Shown in pieces: positions 16,507 through 25,945 of a stretch of DNA of 64,000 nucleotides; the first letter of the stretch is position 1; each line of letters starts with the position of its first letter. The DNA lies in the NCBI GenBank assembly GCA_963719005.1, contig CAVRAR010000013.1:1-64000 (forward strand), in the 5' to 3' direction. This stretch comes from G963675935 sp963719005. Its GTDB lineage: Bacteria > Planctomycetota > Planctomycetia > Pirellulales > Thermoguttaceae. The notes below the pieces were generated by a model. The model was given only the letters and a program-made list of their open reading frames with translations, ran no database searches and was not told the DNA's origin. The translations under genes were made by a program, and so were the position numbers.

Positions 16507-17809
16507 TTACATGTGATCGGGATACCGATACACGTTCCCCTCGAAGTTCCGTAGCAGCAGGTCGTCGCCGTCGCGGCCGACGACGTAATTCGGCTGCAAG
16601 GGGATTTTGCCGCCGCCGCCGGGGGCGTCGATCACGTAGTTGGGCACCGCGTAGCCGGTGGTGTGGCCGCGCAGGCCCTCGATGATCTCCAGACCCTTCG
16701 ACACCGGCGTGCGGAAATGGGCGGAGCCGGTGATCGGGTCGCACTGGTAGAGGTAGTACGGGCGAACCCGCATCCTCAGCAGCCGATGGACCAACTGCTT
16801 CATCGTCTCGACGTTGTCGTTCACGCCGGCCAGCAGCACCGTCTGCGACCCGAGCGGGATGCCGGCGTCGGCCAGCCGCGTGCAGGCCTGGAACGACTCG
16901 GGCGTGCATTCGTCGGGATGGAGGAAGTGGAGGCTCATCCACAGCGGATGGTGCTTGCGAAGCACTCGGCACAGGTTCGGGGTGATTCGCTGCGGGAGCA
17001 CGGCGGGCATTTTCGTGCCCATCCGCAGGAACTCGACATGTGGGATTTCGCGCAATCGCGTGAGAATCCAGTCGAGCCGTTGGTCGCTCAGGGCCAGCGG
17101 ATCGCCACCGGAGATCAGCACGTCGCGAATGGCCGGCGTGCGGCGGATGTAGTCGAAGGCCACTTCCAGCCGGGCTTCGGCCGGGGCGATCGACCCGTGG
17201 CCCACCATGCGCGAGCGGGTGCAGTAGCGGCAGTAGCTCGAGCAGAAGTCGGTCACCAGCAGCAGCACGCGATCGGGATAGCGATGGACCAGGCCGGGCA
17301 CGGGGCTATCGCCGTCTTCGCCCAGCGGATCGTCGGCTTCGCCGAGGCCGCGGTCGAACTCGGCGGCCGTGGGGATCACGGTTCGCCGCAGGGGTTGGCT
17401 TTGATCGTCGCGCGAGACCAGGCTCATGTAGTAGGGGGTAATGCTGACCGGCAGCATGGCCGTCTTGCGACAGCGCCGCCCGCTCGTCTTCCGACAGCAC
17501 CAGCACCTGCTCCAATTGGGCCAGGGTTCGCAGGCGATTTCGGGCCTGCCAGTGCCAATCGTTCCAATCGCGATCGGGAACCGCGGGGTAGAAAGCCTTG
17601 CGGAAGGCCCTGGTTTGGAAGGTGCTGCGGGGAGTCCGGCCCGACGCGGGGCCGGTGGAGAAGATATCTCGTTGGGCGGTAGCAGGCGGCCGTTTCGGCC
17701 GTGAGAATCTCGCTACAACACGAGGAGACAGGAATTGGACCGTCGTACTCGGAGGCTCCTCGTCGTCTGCACACGAGTACGAGCACACCTCAGCATCAAT
17801 GCTGGCCAT
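16507..17809 (-). CDS. KamA-family radical SAM protein (lysine 2,3-aminomutase-like), frameshifted
   Basis: Radical SAM enzyme of the lysine 2,3-aminomutase family. The [4Fe-4S] site is TDFCSSYCRYCTRSR (CxxxCxxC). A PLP lysine is seen near the C-terminus in DAPGGGGKIPLQPNY. SGGDPLALSDQRLDWIL and the MGTKMPAVLPQRI region are typical. The N-terminal part (AFRKAFYPAVPDRDWNDWHW ... LVLSEDERAALS) lies in another frame, and the switch is near 17475, just before LPVSITPYYMSLV. A one-base indel therefore breaks the gene, possibly a sequencing error. The start is uncertain because no good ATG is seen near the expected N-terminus. It could be a true lysine aminomutase or an EpmB-like paralogue. Confidence 0.8.
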
Positions 17810-18185
17810 CTAGAAACATCCTCCTGGGATTTAGCGGAGAATCGGGGGTTCGACATCCGTATCGGCCCCTCAAAAAAGATGCCCCGGCGAGCGAACTCCG
17901 TTACCGGCCCGGGGCGGTTCTCCTTCTTTCCTAATACCATTCGGCAATACAACCGGAAACTTGAAGTAATTCATACCGTCCATCGCGAAAATGTCAAGAG
18001 GAAAACTTGTCGATGGAGGAGGAAAACTGGATTCGAGATCGCTTTTGTCGAGCGGCGGAAAGAAAAGTCATGCGAGAATAGCCGGGAGCTAACAGCTCCC
18101 GGAGCGTTGTGCATTTACCGCCGCTCTCCGGGAGCTGTTAGCTCCCGGCTATTGTCACTTGCGAAAAAAGTGAAGCGTGAGAAGA
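17810..18185. other. Intergenic region with palindromic repeat
   Basis: About 375 bases lacking a supported gene. The repeat at 18077-18154 occupies the right part. The remainder is less GC-rich than its surroundings and shows no recognisable signal. Confidence 0.5.
18077..18154. repeat. Palindromic repeat, GGGAGCTAACAGCTCCCGG family
   Basis: Two units, ATAGCCGGGAGCTAACAGCT and CCGGGAGCTGTTAGCTCCCG, are inverted around a short spacer. A one-unit relative lies inside the U32 peptidase gene at 50071-50101. Confidence 0.85.
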
Positions 18186-18938
18186 TCATGCCTTGACCAA
18201 CTCGACGCAGATGCCGCCGGCGCGAAGCACCCTGTGCATGGGCGTGTACCAGAGCTCGCGGCGCCAATCGAGGCCGACTTCCTCGCAAATTTTGGCCAAT
18301 TCCCGGCGATTATAGGTGCGGCAGCACCAGACCCGGCTCGTCCACGCGCCGCCAAAAGTGTCTTCGGTCGTCAGCAGCAGCATCCGCCCGCCGGCGACCA
18401 TGACGCGGCTGAGCTCAGACAGTCCGACGCGGGGATCCGGCAAATGCTCGAGGACATAGCCGCAGGTGACGCAGTCGAACGAGGCGTCGGCGAAGGGCAA
18501 TCGCGTCAAATCGGCCACGACGAAGCGCGGCCGGTCGCTCTTCAGGCGATTTCTAGCCCGGCGGAGCATCTCGTGCGAGATGTCAAAACAAGTAATCTCG
18601 GCTTCCCGATCGGAATACTTGATTAGATGTCTTGCGATCTGGCCCGCCCCGCTGCCGACGTCCAGGATGTGGCGGGCGCCGCGGAGATCGAACTTCCGCT
18701 CGCGAAACAAGCGGCCGCCCAGCGACGTGTGCAGCGAGAGAAGGCTGCACGTGGCCAGCAGGGCCCCCTGTGGGCCGCCGTATACGTCGCGAACCTTCTC
18801 CTGATACTCCTCGGGGCTCACCCGGTCGATCAGCCCATTCTCCAGCAGCCGGTTCAGCACAGGTTTGGGCCGCTCGCCGGCGCCCGGAACGTGCCTTCGG
18901 AGGCGAGAGACGCGGCGATGATCCGTCTTCGGCGTCAT
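18186..18938 (-). CDS. Class I SAM-dependent methyltransferase
   Basis: 250 residues with a Rossmann-fold methyltransferase core. Motif I is ILDVGSGAGQIARHLIKYSD, the acidic motif II residue lies in EITCFDISHEM, and VADLTRLPFADASFDCV and YVLEHLPDPRVGLSELSRV follow. The layout resembles UbiE/MenG or small-molecule methyltransferases. The N-terminus (LNRLLENGLIDRVSPEEYQE) is an extra helical segment. It lies 28 bases downstream of the BatA-like gene on the same strand. The substrate is unknown. Confidence 0.8.
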   Translation of the reverse strand: MTPKTDHRRVSRLRRHVPGAGERPKPVLNRLLENGLIDRVSPEEYQEKVRDVYGGPQGALLATCSLLSLHTSLGGRLFRERKFDLRGARHILDVGSGAGQIARHLIKYSDREAEITCFDISHEMLRRARNRLKSDRPRFVVADLTRLPFADASFDCVTCGYVLEHLPDPRVGLSELSRVMVAGGRMLLLTTEDTFGGAWTSRVWCCRTYNRRELAKICEEVGLDWRRELWYTPMHRVLRAGGICVELVKA

Positions 18939-18966
18939 GATCGCAGATTCTAAGCCTCGTAGAGCT

Positions 18967-20933
18967 TCAATAAACTCTTCGGACGTAGATATACCATTCC
19001 AGGAGCAATACCGCTAGGCCAGCCAAGGCCAAATACTTCCAGACTTCCAGCCTGTCTGATTTCCAACTTGTTTCACCGCTTACTGTTACGTCGCCGATCT
19101 TGATGGCCGGCGAGGTGTCGGGGCGGATGGCGCTCTCGACCGGGTCGAACAGGTTCACGGCGAAGCGTCGGACGGTCTTTCCCGCCGAGCGGACCTCGTA
19201 CACGCCCAACTCGCCGGTGTCGTTCAGCACGGCCTTGCCCAGTCTGGCCGGCGTCTGGATGGTACGCCCCGTCGGCGTCTGGATCTCGACGGCCGCCGCC
19301 GCTTCGAATGATATGGGCGTGCCCGGCCGAATCGCACCCCCTTCGAGCCCCTCACTGCCGCCTGCAAGGGAATCGAGCAGGTTCAGCACGAAGACGGGGA
19401 AGCTGGCGCGAATGATCCAATTTGTGCCGGGCACGCCCGCATCGTCCTGAATGACGAAACCGAGCACCGCATCCTCGAAGGCGTCGCGCGGGGCCAGGGC
19501 CAAAAGGGGCCCGGCGTCGGAATCGACGAGTATTCGGCCGCCACGCGGAAGCACCAGCGGCGTCGCCTCCCACACCAAGACGTCGCCCATGTCGAGCCAT
19601 TGCAGCAGCGGATGGGCGGTCTCGACGTCGATGATCTGCGGTGCGCGGGTCTTCGCGCCGGCCGACCAGCCTCCCTCCGGCGGAAGGCTGCCGATGAACA
19701 GCGTGTTGGCGGCCGGCATCCGTTCGGGCCGGCAGCGGTCGAAAATCGCCAGTTGCCAGCCGCCGGCCGCCGCCTGGTCTTTGTAAGCCTTCGTCTTGAG
19801 GAAGCTGGGCAGCTCGATCTGCACGTCGGCCATCTCAGCCGCCTCCTTGGTTCGCAGGGCCAGTCGCAGCGGCTCGTTGTCGGGCGTGACCAACAACACG
19901 TGGCTCCGCCGCGGCGGGTTGATAACTGCGTAGGCTACGTCATCTAGGGCGAGTTGGTCGCCGGTGGCAGCCTTCAGCTTCAGAACGCCCGAGCCGACCG
20001 ATTCCAGGTCGAAACTCACCCCGCGGCTCTCCTTGGGCGCACCTCGGCCGTATCGGCGTCGATCAGGCGGTCGTCGAGGAACAGTTCGAGCGGAACCGAG
20101 GCTGTTTCGGAGCCGAAGTTCTCCAGCCGGGCGAACGCCTGGAGCCGGTCGGGCTTCGACTCGTTGCGACGCACGCTGAAGGCCGTGATGCCGACGTTCC
20201 GTGCGTCGGGCGAGCCGATGGGCACGAATTTCGCTTCGAGATTGCCCAGGGCAAACCCGGCGACCTGTCCGAATCGCCCGTCGCTGAAGATGTAGAGCGA
20301 AGCCGGCATTGCCTCGGCCACGCGGACGTCGCTAAAGTTCTCGGCGCTGCGGCCGGGGTTGGCCAGCCCGGCCGCCAGTTTCAGGGCTTCCAGCAGCGAG
20401 GTGGTCCGCGCAGTGGGCTGGATCGCGTCCAACGCCTGGTGCAATTGCTGGCGGTTGTCGGTGAAACTCTGCTCGACCCGCGCGGAATCGCAGAAACTGA
20501 TGAGCATCGCCACGTCGCCCGACCGCATCTGGTCGATCAGTCCGCCGACCTGTTCCTTGGCCTCGTCCAGCCGGGTCCGCTTCATGTTCGGCCGCGTCTG
20601 TTTTACGTCGGTGGCGGTCATGCTGGCGGAATTATCGACCAGGAAAATGAAGCGGTTGCCGATCAGCTTGGTTCCCTGCCAACTCGGCCGCAGCAGGGCC
20701 GCGACCGCCAGCGCGATGATGAGCAATTGCAGGAACAGCAGCAGGTTTCGGCGAAGCCGCTGCCAGATGGAATTGACGTGCAGGTCTTCGGTCGACTTGT
20801 GCCAGAGGTAGGTGCTCGGCACTTCGATCGGCCGCCGCTTCAGCTTCAAGAAGTAAAGCAGGATAATCGCCGGCGGCACCGCCGCCAGGATCGCCCATTG
20901 CCACCAGGAGAGCATGTTGAGGAAGTTGGGCAT
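18967..20933 (-). CDS. BatA-like von Willebrand factor A membrane protein, frameshifted
   Basis: Membrane protein of about 655 residues. The N-terminal half (20933 to about 20030) has the BatA signature NMLSWWQWAILAAVPPAIIL and LPFLKLKRRPIEVPSTYLWH-like text, two hydrophobic helices and a VWA domain. The MIDAS motif there is DNSASMT (FLVDNSASMTATD). The C-terminal half begins GVSFDLESVGSG in another frame and ends with a transmembrane helix (LALAGLAVLLLEWYIYVRRV). The frame break is near 20030 (PRRAAG versus PKESRGVSF), a one-base indel. In this phylum such genes partner with DUF58 and MoxR genes. The DUF58 gene is upstream, and no MoxR gene is in the window. Confidence 0.8.
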
Positions 20934-21358
20934 TATGTGGTTGTGATCCGTTCCAAGCGGTCAAAGGTCTTCCCCTGGGCGTGATGCTGCCGTTGGTCGC
21001 GGACGTAGCTTTTTACCCATTCCAAATCGCCGGTCCCGAAACTTGTGATGCCGTAGCCCGATTGCCGCTGGAGCGTCTTGTCGCGATTTCCGACCTGCTG
21101 ATTCACTTCGTGCGATGAGGCGCCCTTCAGTTGGCCGACAAGCTCACTTGGGGCGATGGTTGGCGGGACGGTTACGACCACATGCACGTGCGTTTCTGTG
21201 CCACCGACCTCGTGAACGAATACCCCTTCGGTGTTGACCAACCGCTGTTTGATGTAGCGATGAACCAACGGCTCGACGGCAGGCGTCAGCAGCGGAAGGC
21301 TGTCCTTCGTGTGCCGGGTCAGGTGTAAGTTGATTTCGCTGTAGTAGTTGCGAGACAT
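20933..21358 (-). CDS. RAYT (REP-associated IS200-like tyrosine transposase)
   Basis: About 141 residues, a Y1 HUH transposase domain. The start MSRNYYSEINLHLTRHTKDS is chosen at 21358. HUH appears as HVH in ETHVHVVVTVP, and the catalytic Tyr is in WVKSYVRDQRQHH. The gene's stop overlaps the ATG of the BatA-like gene (TAATG). A 250-bp palindrome of REP-like units lies 43 bases upstream. RAYTs are single-copy domesticated transposases thought to process REP palindromes. Confidence 0.85.
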   Translation of the reverse strand: MSRNYYSEINLHLTRHTKDSLPLLTPAVEPLVHRYIKQRLVNTEGVFVHEVGGTETHVHVVVTVPPTIAPSELVGQLKGASSHEVNQQVGNRDKTLQRQSGYGITSFGTGDLEWVKSYVRDQRQHHAQGKTFDRLERITTT

Positions 21359-21400
21359 GATCCTGCGTTTCTCGGTTTGAATGATCGTTGCCTGCATTTG

Positions 21401-21652
21401 AGGGCCATTCATGGCCCTTTCCGCGTAGCGGTAATCGGCCCGGCGTTTACGCCGGGTTCAAGAGACATCAACATGATGTCGTTGTCAGCCCCGTTCACGG
21501 GGCTCCTGCTCGGGTCGGTCCGGGAGCAAACGCCCCGCGCGACGAGGAGGCCCGTGAACGGGCCTGACAGCGCAACTGTTTCACCTCCTCTCGAACCCGG
21601 CGTAAACGCCGGGCCGATTACCGCTGCGCGGAAAAGGGCCGTAAACGGCCCT
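21401..21652. repeat. Long nested palindrome (REP-like) beside RAYT
   Basis: The left arm 21401-21459 (AGGGCCATTCATGGCCCTTT ... CCCGGCGTTTACGCCGGGTT) pairs with the right arm 21593-21652 (AACCCGGCGTAAACGCCGGG ... ACGGCCCT). An inner pair, CAGCCCCGTTCACGGGGCT versus GGCCCGTGAACGGGCCTG, lies between them. The whole forms an imperfect 250-base cruciform-capable structure with several hairpins of REP type. Proximity to the RAYT gene suggests it is a substrate. Confidence 0.85.
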
Positions 21653-21663
21653 CGCTCGGAGTT

Positions 21664-22191
21664 TCACCGATTCTGCAGCCACAACCACATATCCACATGG
21701 ACACGATGGATCTCGTGCCGGTCGGCCAACTCTCGGGCGCAGCTTTGATATTGGTCGCTTATCTCCTGGTTAAGGTGTTTGAGACCTGGCCATGTAGGCA
21801 GGTGTGGGTATTCTTCGCGAAGTCCCCTGCCAACCGCGCTATCAAGTGCGACTTCCATCCACTTCTCGACATGCGAGACATTATACTCCGAATTCAAGTA
21901 CTGGTTGTACAAAGTATCTCGCAAGAAGATGTTTACAGACTTACGTGCTGCACCCCAAGGGCGACCTGGCGCAGGCCATTGCGAGAGGATCGATACGGTA
22001 ACATCATCAAGCCACTTTCGGTACTCGCCGCTCGACAAACTATTGAGAGATGATAGGTCCAGCGCGGCCAAGATTCCTTTGGCGGTACGGAGAACACCCT
22101 TCCCTTGGTTTCGTAAGGTCGAGACGCCAATCGCGGAAACTGCGACAAACTCCTTCATCGTCTTGATGAAGTCGAACTGTTCTATCTTCAT
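21664..22191 (-). CDS. Hypothetical protein, 175 residues
   Basis: MKIEQFDFIKTMKEFVAVSA ... HEIHRVHVDMWLWLQNR. A soluble, Trp-rich, helical protein with no signal, membrane segment or motif that I recognise. It lies between DUF58 and RAYT, with 23 bases to the DUF58 stop. Its amino-acid use looks like a real gene and its frame is open throughout. It may be cargo brought in with the RAYT/REP module, because DUF58 and BatA-like genes are normally adjacent. Confidence 0.7.
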   Translation of the reverse strand: MKIEQFDFIKTMKEFVAVSAIGVSTLRNQGKGVLRTAKGILAALDLSSLNSLSSGEYRKWLDDVTVSILSQWPAPGRPWGAARKSVNIFLRDTLYNQYLNSEYNVSHVEKWMEVALDSAVGRGLREEYPHLPTWPGLKHLNQEISDQYQSCARELADRHEIHRVHVDMWLWLQNR

Positions 22192-22214
22192 CGCCTCTTT
22201 GCCCTACTTTCCTG

Positions 22215-23175
22215 TTACCGCACCAACCCCCGCGTCGCCAAATACCCCGTCAAAAGCTGCTCGACCGACGTCTCGCTGCGGGCCAGGAGATACATCATGC
22301 CGCGGCGGGAGCAGAACTCGCGGGCGGAATCGACGAAGGCGGCCAATGTCTGCTTGTAACGCTTCATCAACGACGCTGGTCACGGTCACTTCGGCCACGT
22401 CGCCGTCCTCGCAATCGACCAGCCGCAGGTCGCCTTGCACGTCGGGCTCGAACTCCTCGGGCGAAAGGACGTGGATCACGTAGACGTCCATCTGCCGCGA
22501 GGCCAAATATCGCAGGGCCGATTCGTAGCCGGCCTTGTCCATCAAATCGCTAATCAGTACGACGATGCCCTTGCCGGAATTGCGGAGGCAGAAACTCTTG
22601 ACGCCCTCGGCCAACGACGGCGAAAAAGGGGTCGGGGCCAATTGGCCGGAACGGCCCTCCGGGTGCTGCGTACCAATTGGACCTGACCCCTTTTTCGCCT
22701 CGATCTGTTCAAGGTGTTCGAGCATGCGCCAGAGGCTGCGTCGGCCGCGGAAGGCGGGGGCGGACTCGCGGGGCGATTGGCCGACGGTTTCGATCTTCAC
22801 CCGATCGCCCCGCACCAGCCCGATGAACCCCAGGGCCGCCGCCAATTGCACGGCGAACCTCAGCTTCGTCGGATTGCCGAAATCCATCGAACTGCTGGCG
22901 TCGATCAGGGCGTAGAAGTGCAGGTCTTCCTCTTCGAGAAACATCTTCAGGAAGAGCTTTTCGAGCCGGGCGTAGGTGTTCCAATCGACGAACCGCAGGT
23001 CGTCGCCGGGCACGTAGTTGCGGAAGTCGGCGAACTCGACGCTCTGGCCTTTCCGCGGGCTGCGTCGCTCCCCCTTCATCCGCCCGCGAAACACCTTCCG
23101 GCTGACCAACTCCATCTTTTCCAGCCGGGCAAGCAACTCGGGGCTGAGCAACGGTGAGACGGCGGGCTGTTCCAT
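22215..23175 (-). CDS. DUF58 domain protein, with frameshift and in-frame palindrome
   Basis: About 320-residue protein of the DUF58/VWA-like family that partners MoxR and BatA proteins. Recognised by SVEFADFRNYVPGDDLRFVD, WNTYARLEKLFLKMFLEEED and the VWA-like YALIDASSSMDFG (DxSxS). A 77-base palindromic element at 22621-22697 is read through as GSGPIGTQHPEGRSGQLAPT without stop. Near 22372 the frame switches: the normal C-terminus LMKRYKQTLAAFVDSAREFC ... TSVEQLLTGYLATRGLVR is in another frame and ends at 22215. That break looks like a one-base indel. Confidence 0.85.
22621..22697. repeat. Palindromic element inside DUF58 coding sequence
   Basis: Arms CGAAAAAGGGGTCGGGGCCA and TGGACCTGACCCCTTTTTCG are inverted around ATTGG/CCAAT. 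The sequence encodes about 26 extra residues between conserved family blocks. Confidence 0.8.
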
Positions 23176-23252
23176 TCCGTCATCCTAGGGGGTGAATGCG
23201 GACGCGTCAAGAGTCGGCATTGACCGCTGAGTCCTGCAAAACCGCGAGCGGT

Positions 23253-24455
23253 TTAGGGTTTTCCCGGCTGGCTGAGGAAGACGAACGTCCCCTTCTTGTT
23301 GCCGACAATCACGTCGGCGACGCCGTCGCCGTTGAGATCGACCGCGGTCACCTGGGTGCCGACGCCGGAATCGTCGTCGATCTTGTGGGGAATGAATCGC
23401 ACGCCGTGGTTCTTGTCGCGCCGCAACTCAAACCAGTAGACCACCGCGGGCGCATTCGGCTCGACGTCGCCGGTTGGGCCGTGCGCCCAGAATCGCTTGC
23501 CCGTGACAAAGTCCTTGAGTCCGTCGCCGTTGATATCGGCAAGTTCGAGGGCATGGGGCTGGCTAAACCGCAGTTCGTCGGACTTCAGATCGGGCTTGGG
23601 CGGCAGGATCACGTGCTGTTGCCAGGTGATCTCCCCCTTGGCGTTGCGAATCTGCTTGTACCAGAGCAAGCCGTACCCGTGGCAGTTCCACGCGGTGATA
23701 ACGTCGTTCAGCCCGTCGCCATCGACGTCGTAGACGAGCATTTGCGCGGCGGCGTCGGCGAAGTGGAAGGGATGCCAGATCCAGGGTTCGCCCGACTTGG
23801 GCTGGGCGGGCTGCTCCCACCAGCCGGCGCTCTCGATGAGGTCGATGCGTCCGTCGCCGTTGATGTCGCCGTAGCCGAGGCCGTGCGTGAAGCGCTGATA
23901 GTAATCTCGCCTTGGCGTGACCGGATGAAACACCCAGGGCCGATCCGGCTTGGCGGGGTCGTAGGTGGCGTAGCCCAAGCGGCCGGTCTCGTTGTAAATC
24001 AACTCCGGCCGGCCGTCGCCGTTGACGTCTGCCCACCGCGGCGACTCGTTGCCCACGTCCTTCAGCGCAAAATGCTTCTTCCACGGTTGCTTCTTGCCGG
24101 CCGGATTCTCGAACCAATAGGCCTCGCCGCCGGGGAACGGCACGTAGAGAACGTCGGGCCAGCCGTCGCCGTTGAAGTCGCCGGTGAAGGTAATGAAGAC
24201 GTCGGAGTACTCCTTGGGATCGTAAGCCTTGGGCGGATAGATTTCGTGCCGCTTGCAAAAGTCGGGGCCTTCGTACCAGTACGGCCCGGAGACGACGTCC
24301 AGATGGCCGTCCTTGTTGAAGTCGGCGTAGTACGCCCCTTCACAGTAAAACTTGTCGGTCAGCCGGAGTTTCTTGAACGTCGGTGACGGAGACTCTGCGG
24401 AGCAGGCGGCACAACTCAGACCTATCGCAGCGACAGTCAGAATCAGGGTTCTCAT
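23253..24455 (-). CDS. Secreted FG-GAP/VCBS repeat protein
   Basis: 400-residue secreted beta-propeller. A signal peptide is visible (MRTLILTVAAIGLSCAACSA). At least seven calcium-loop repeats follow, such as DFNKDGHLDVV, DFNGDGWPDVL, DVNGDGRPELI, DINGDGRIDLI, DVDGDGLNDVI, DINGDGLKDFV and DLNGDGVADVI. The ATG at 24455 has GGAGAC upstream. Such proteins are very common in planctomycetes, and their ligands are unknown. It is complete and unbroken. Confidence 0.85.
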   Translation of the reverse strand: MRTLILTVAAIGLSCAACSAESPSPTFKKLRLTDKFYCEGAYYADFNKDGHLDVVSGPYWYEGPDFCKRHEIYPPKAYDPKEYSDVFITFTGDFNGDGWPDVLYVPFPGGEAYWFENPAGKKQPWKKHFALKDVGNESPRWADVNGDGRPELIYNETGRLGYATYDPAKPDRPWVFHPVTPRRDYYQRFTHGLGYGDINGDGRIDLIESAGWWEQPAQPKSGEPWIWHPFHFADAAAQMLVYDVDGDGLNDVITAWNCHGYGLLWYKQIRNAKGEITWQQHVILPPKPDLKSDELRFSQPHALELADINGDGLKDFVTGKRFWAHGPTGDVEPNAPAVVYWFELRRDKNHGVRFIPHKIDDDSGVGTQVTAVDLNGDGVADVIVGNKKGTFVFLSQPGKP

Positions 24456-24481
24456 GGTTGTCTCCAATCCAATGGCTCGCG

Positions 24482-24537
24482 GTTCGTAGTCCCGGCTTCG
24501 GCCGGCGGATTCCGTCTTAAAGTCGGACTACGAACTC
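24482..24537. repeat. Palindromic repeat, TTCGTAGTCCCGGCTTCGGCC family
   Basis: GTTCGTAGTCCCGGCTTCGG and GTCGGACTACGAAC arms surround a short spacer, upstream of the FG-GAP gene. A related copy is at 13395-13447. Confidence 0.7.
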
Positions 24538-24617
24538 GTTAGACGCGACAACCATTCTCGGCGGGAGCATCGTGGATGTCAATGATTCGGCAGCCGAGAA
24601 AGGCGGGCGAAGCCGAT

Positions 24618-25943
24618 TCACGTCGTGCTGCCGAATAGAAGGCTGAGAACGTCGAGGGCCTGGATGGCGCGGGAAGGGTCGCGGACGCCGTCGGCATCCG
24701 TGCATTCGTCCCAGATCGACAGGGCATACCGCAGGTACTGTTCGAGCGACTCGTCGAGCAACGGTTTGCCCAACTGCGCGGCGATCTTGGGCCACTGTTC
24801 GCGGAGTCGTTCCAGCGTGTCGGAGTGACCGCTGATGGCTTCGTACACCAGATCGTCGAGTTGTTCCAGCTTTTCCAGAACCTCCGGCGAGTTGGGATCG
24901 AGAATTGCCGAGGGCGGGGCAAGCGACGCTAGGGCTGCCGGAACGGCCTCGATGCCCTTGCCGAATTGATGATGAGCCGCGTGGGCCCGTTGGCCGAGGG
25001 CCGTAGAGGATTGCCACGGCCCCTTGTCGGCGGTCTCGCCGTCGTCAAGCTCCGAAACATCGAACTCCTCGAGCAATTGAAGGCCGAGGGCCGGTAAGTC
25101 GTCCAGTTTCAGTTGGAATCGCCGCTTCGACTCCTGCGCGGCCAGGAAGCCGACGTGGCCGGCGGCCAGGGTCCGCTCGATCAAGCGGGCCCAGCCGTCC
25201 AGCGGCGTCGCCGGCGGCAATTCGCTGCCGCACACGTCCAACACCGCGACGTTGGGATAGTGAGCGACCCACTGCCGCTCGGCGGGGTCGTCCGAAAGCG
25301 CCACGATGCGGAACGGCCGCCGCGGCGAGAACTTCAGACCAGTCGAGAAGGAAAACTCGGGCCGGCACTCGGGCGGGAGACAACTGAACAGCCCGGCGAT
25401 CAGTTGCGTGGGCGAGGGATTGCCGGAGACGGCCAGGCACGGCGCCTCGCACGCCGCCTGCACCAGCGCGGCCATGTTTTCCGCGCCGGGATAGATCGCC
25501 AGTTGCTCGATAAGCGGCTCGTCCACGACGGCCGCGCCGCCGGCGATCGCCAGCGGGTCGAGCTTCGCGTCGTGCAGGTCGCCCAACGGCCACGTCTCGC
25601 TGGCCGTCGCGGCGCGAAGCAGCGCGAAGGGGTTGTTGCCGAAGCGGGCGAGCACTTCGCGCGGCACGACGAGACAGCGCGTCGAGACGCTTTGCCCCAT
25701 GCCGTTGCGGTCCCAATCGGCCCAAGTAGTAAGCGAAACACAGTAGGCGCCGCTGGGCAGCGGATGGAAATTGAGGCTTTCAGCATCGCGGCTGAAGGCG
25801 AGCATGGAATCGTGGGTCGGCCCCCAAACGGCCAGCTCGCCCGCATCCGCGTCGCAAACGCCCTCGCTTCGGGCGATGACTCGATAGCCGGCCACGTGGT
25901 CGCCAGCCAGCAACGCGAAAATCGCCTGTTCCACTGCTTGCAT
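24618..25943 (-). CDS. Hypothetical cytoplasmic protein, 441 residues
   Basis: MQAVEQAIFALLAGDHVAGY, VIARSEGVCDADAGELAVWG and SVSTRCLVVPREVLARFG precede a glycine-poor domain with FSFSTGLKFSPRRPFRIVAL (resembling part of the GTPase-associated GAP1 domains, low confidence). Then comes a helical C-terminus. No membrane segment. The ATG at 25943 is used: the frame continues to 26315 but overlaps the real upstream gene. Two bases separate it from that gene, so the pair forms an operon. Function not established. Confidence 0.75.
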   Translation of the reverse strand: MQAVEQAIFALLAGDHVAGYRVIARSEGVCDADAGELAVWGPTHDSMLAFSRDAESLNFHPLPSGAYCVSLTTWADWDRNGMGQSVSTRCLVVPREVLARFGNNPFALLRAATASETWPLGDLHDAKLDPLAIAGGAAVVDEPLIEQLAIYPGAENMAALVQAACEAPCLAVSGNPSPTQLIAGLFSCLPPECRPEFSFSTGLKFSPRRPFRIVALSDDPAERQWVAHYPNVAVLDVCGSELPPATPLDGWARLIERTLAAGHVGFLAAQESKRRFQLKLDDLPALGLQLLEEFDVSELDDGETADKGPWQSSTALGQRAHAAHHQFGKGIEAVPAALASLAPPSAILDPNSPEVLEKLEQLDDLVYEAISGHSDTLERLREQWPKIAAQLGKPLLDESLEQYLRYALSIWDECTDADGVRDPSRAIQALDVLSLLFGSTT

Positions 25944-25945
25944 GC

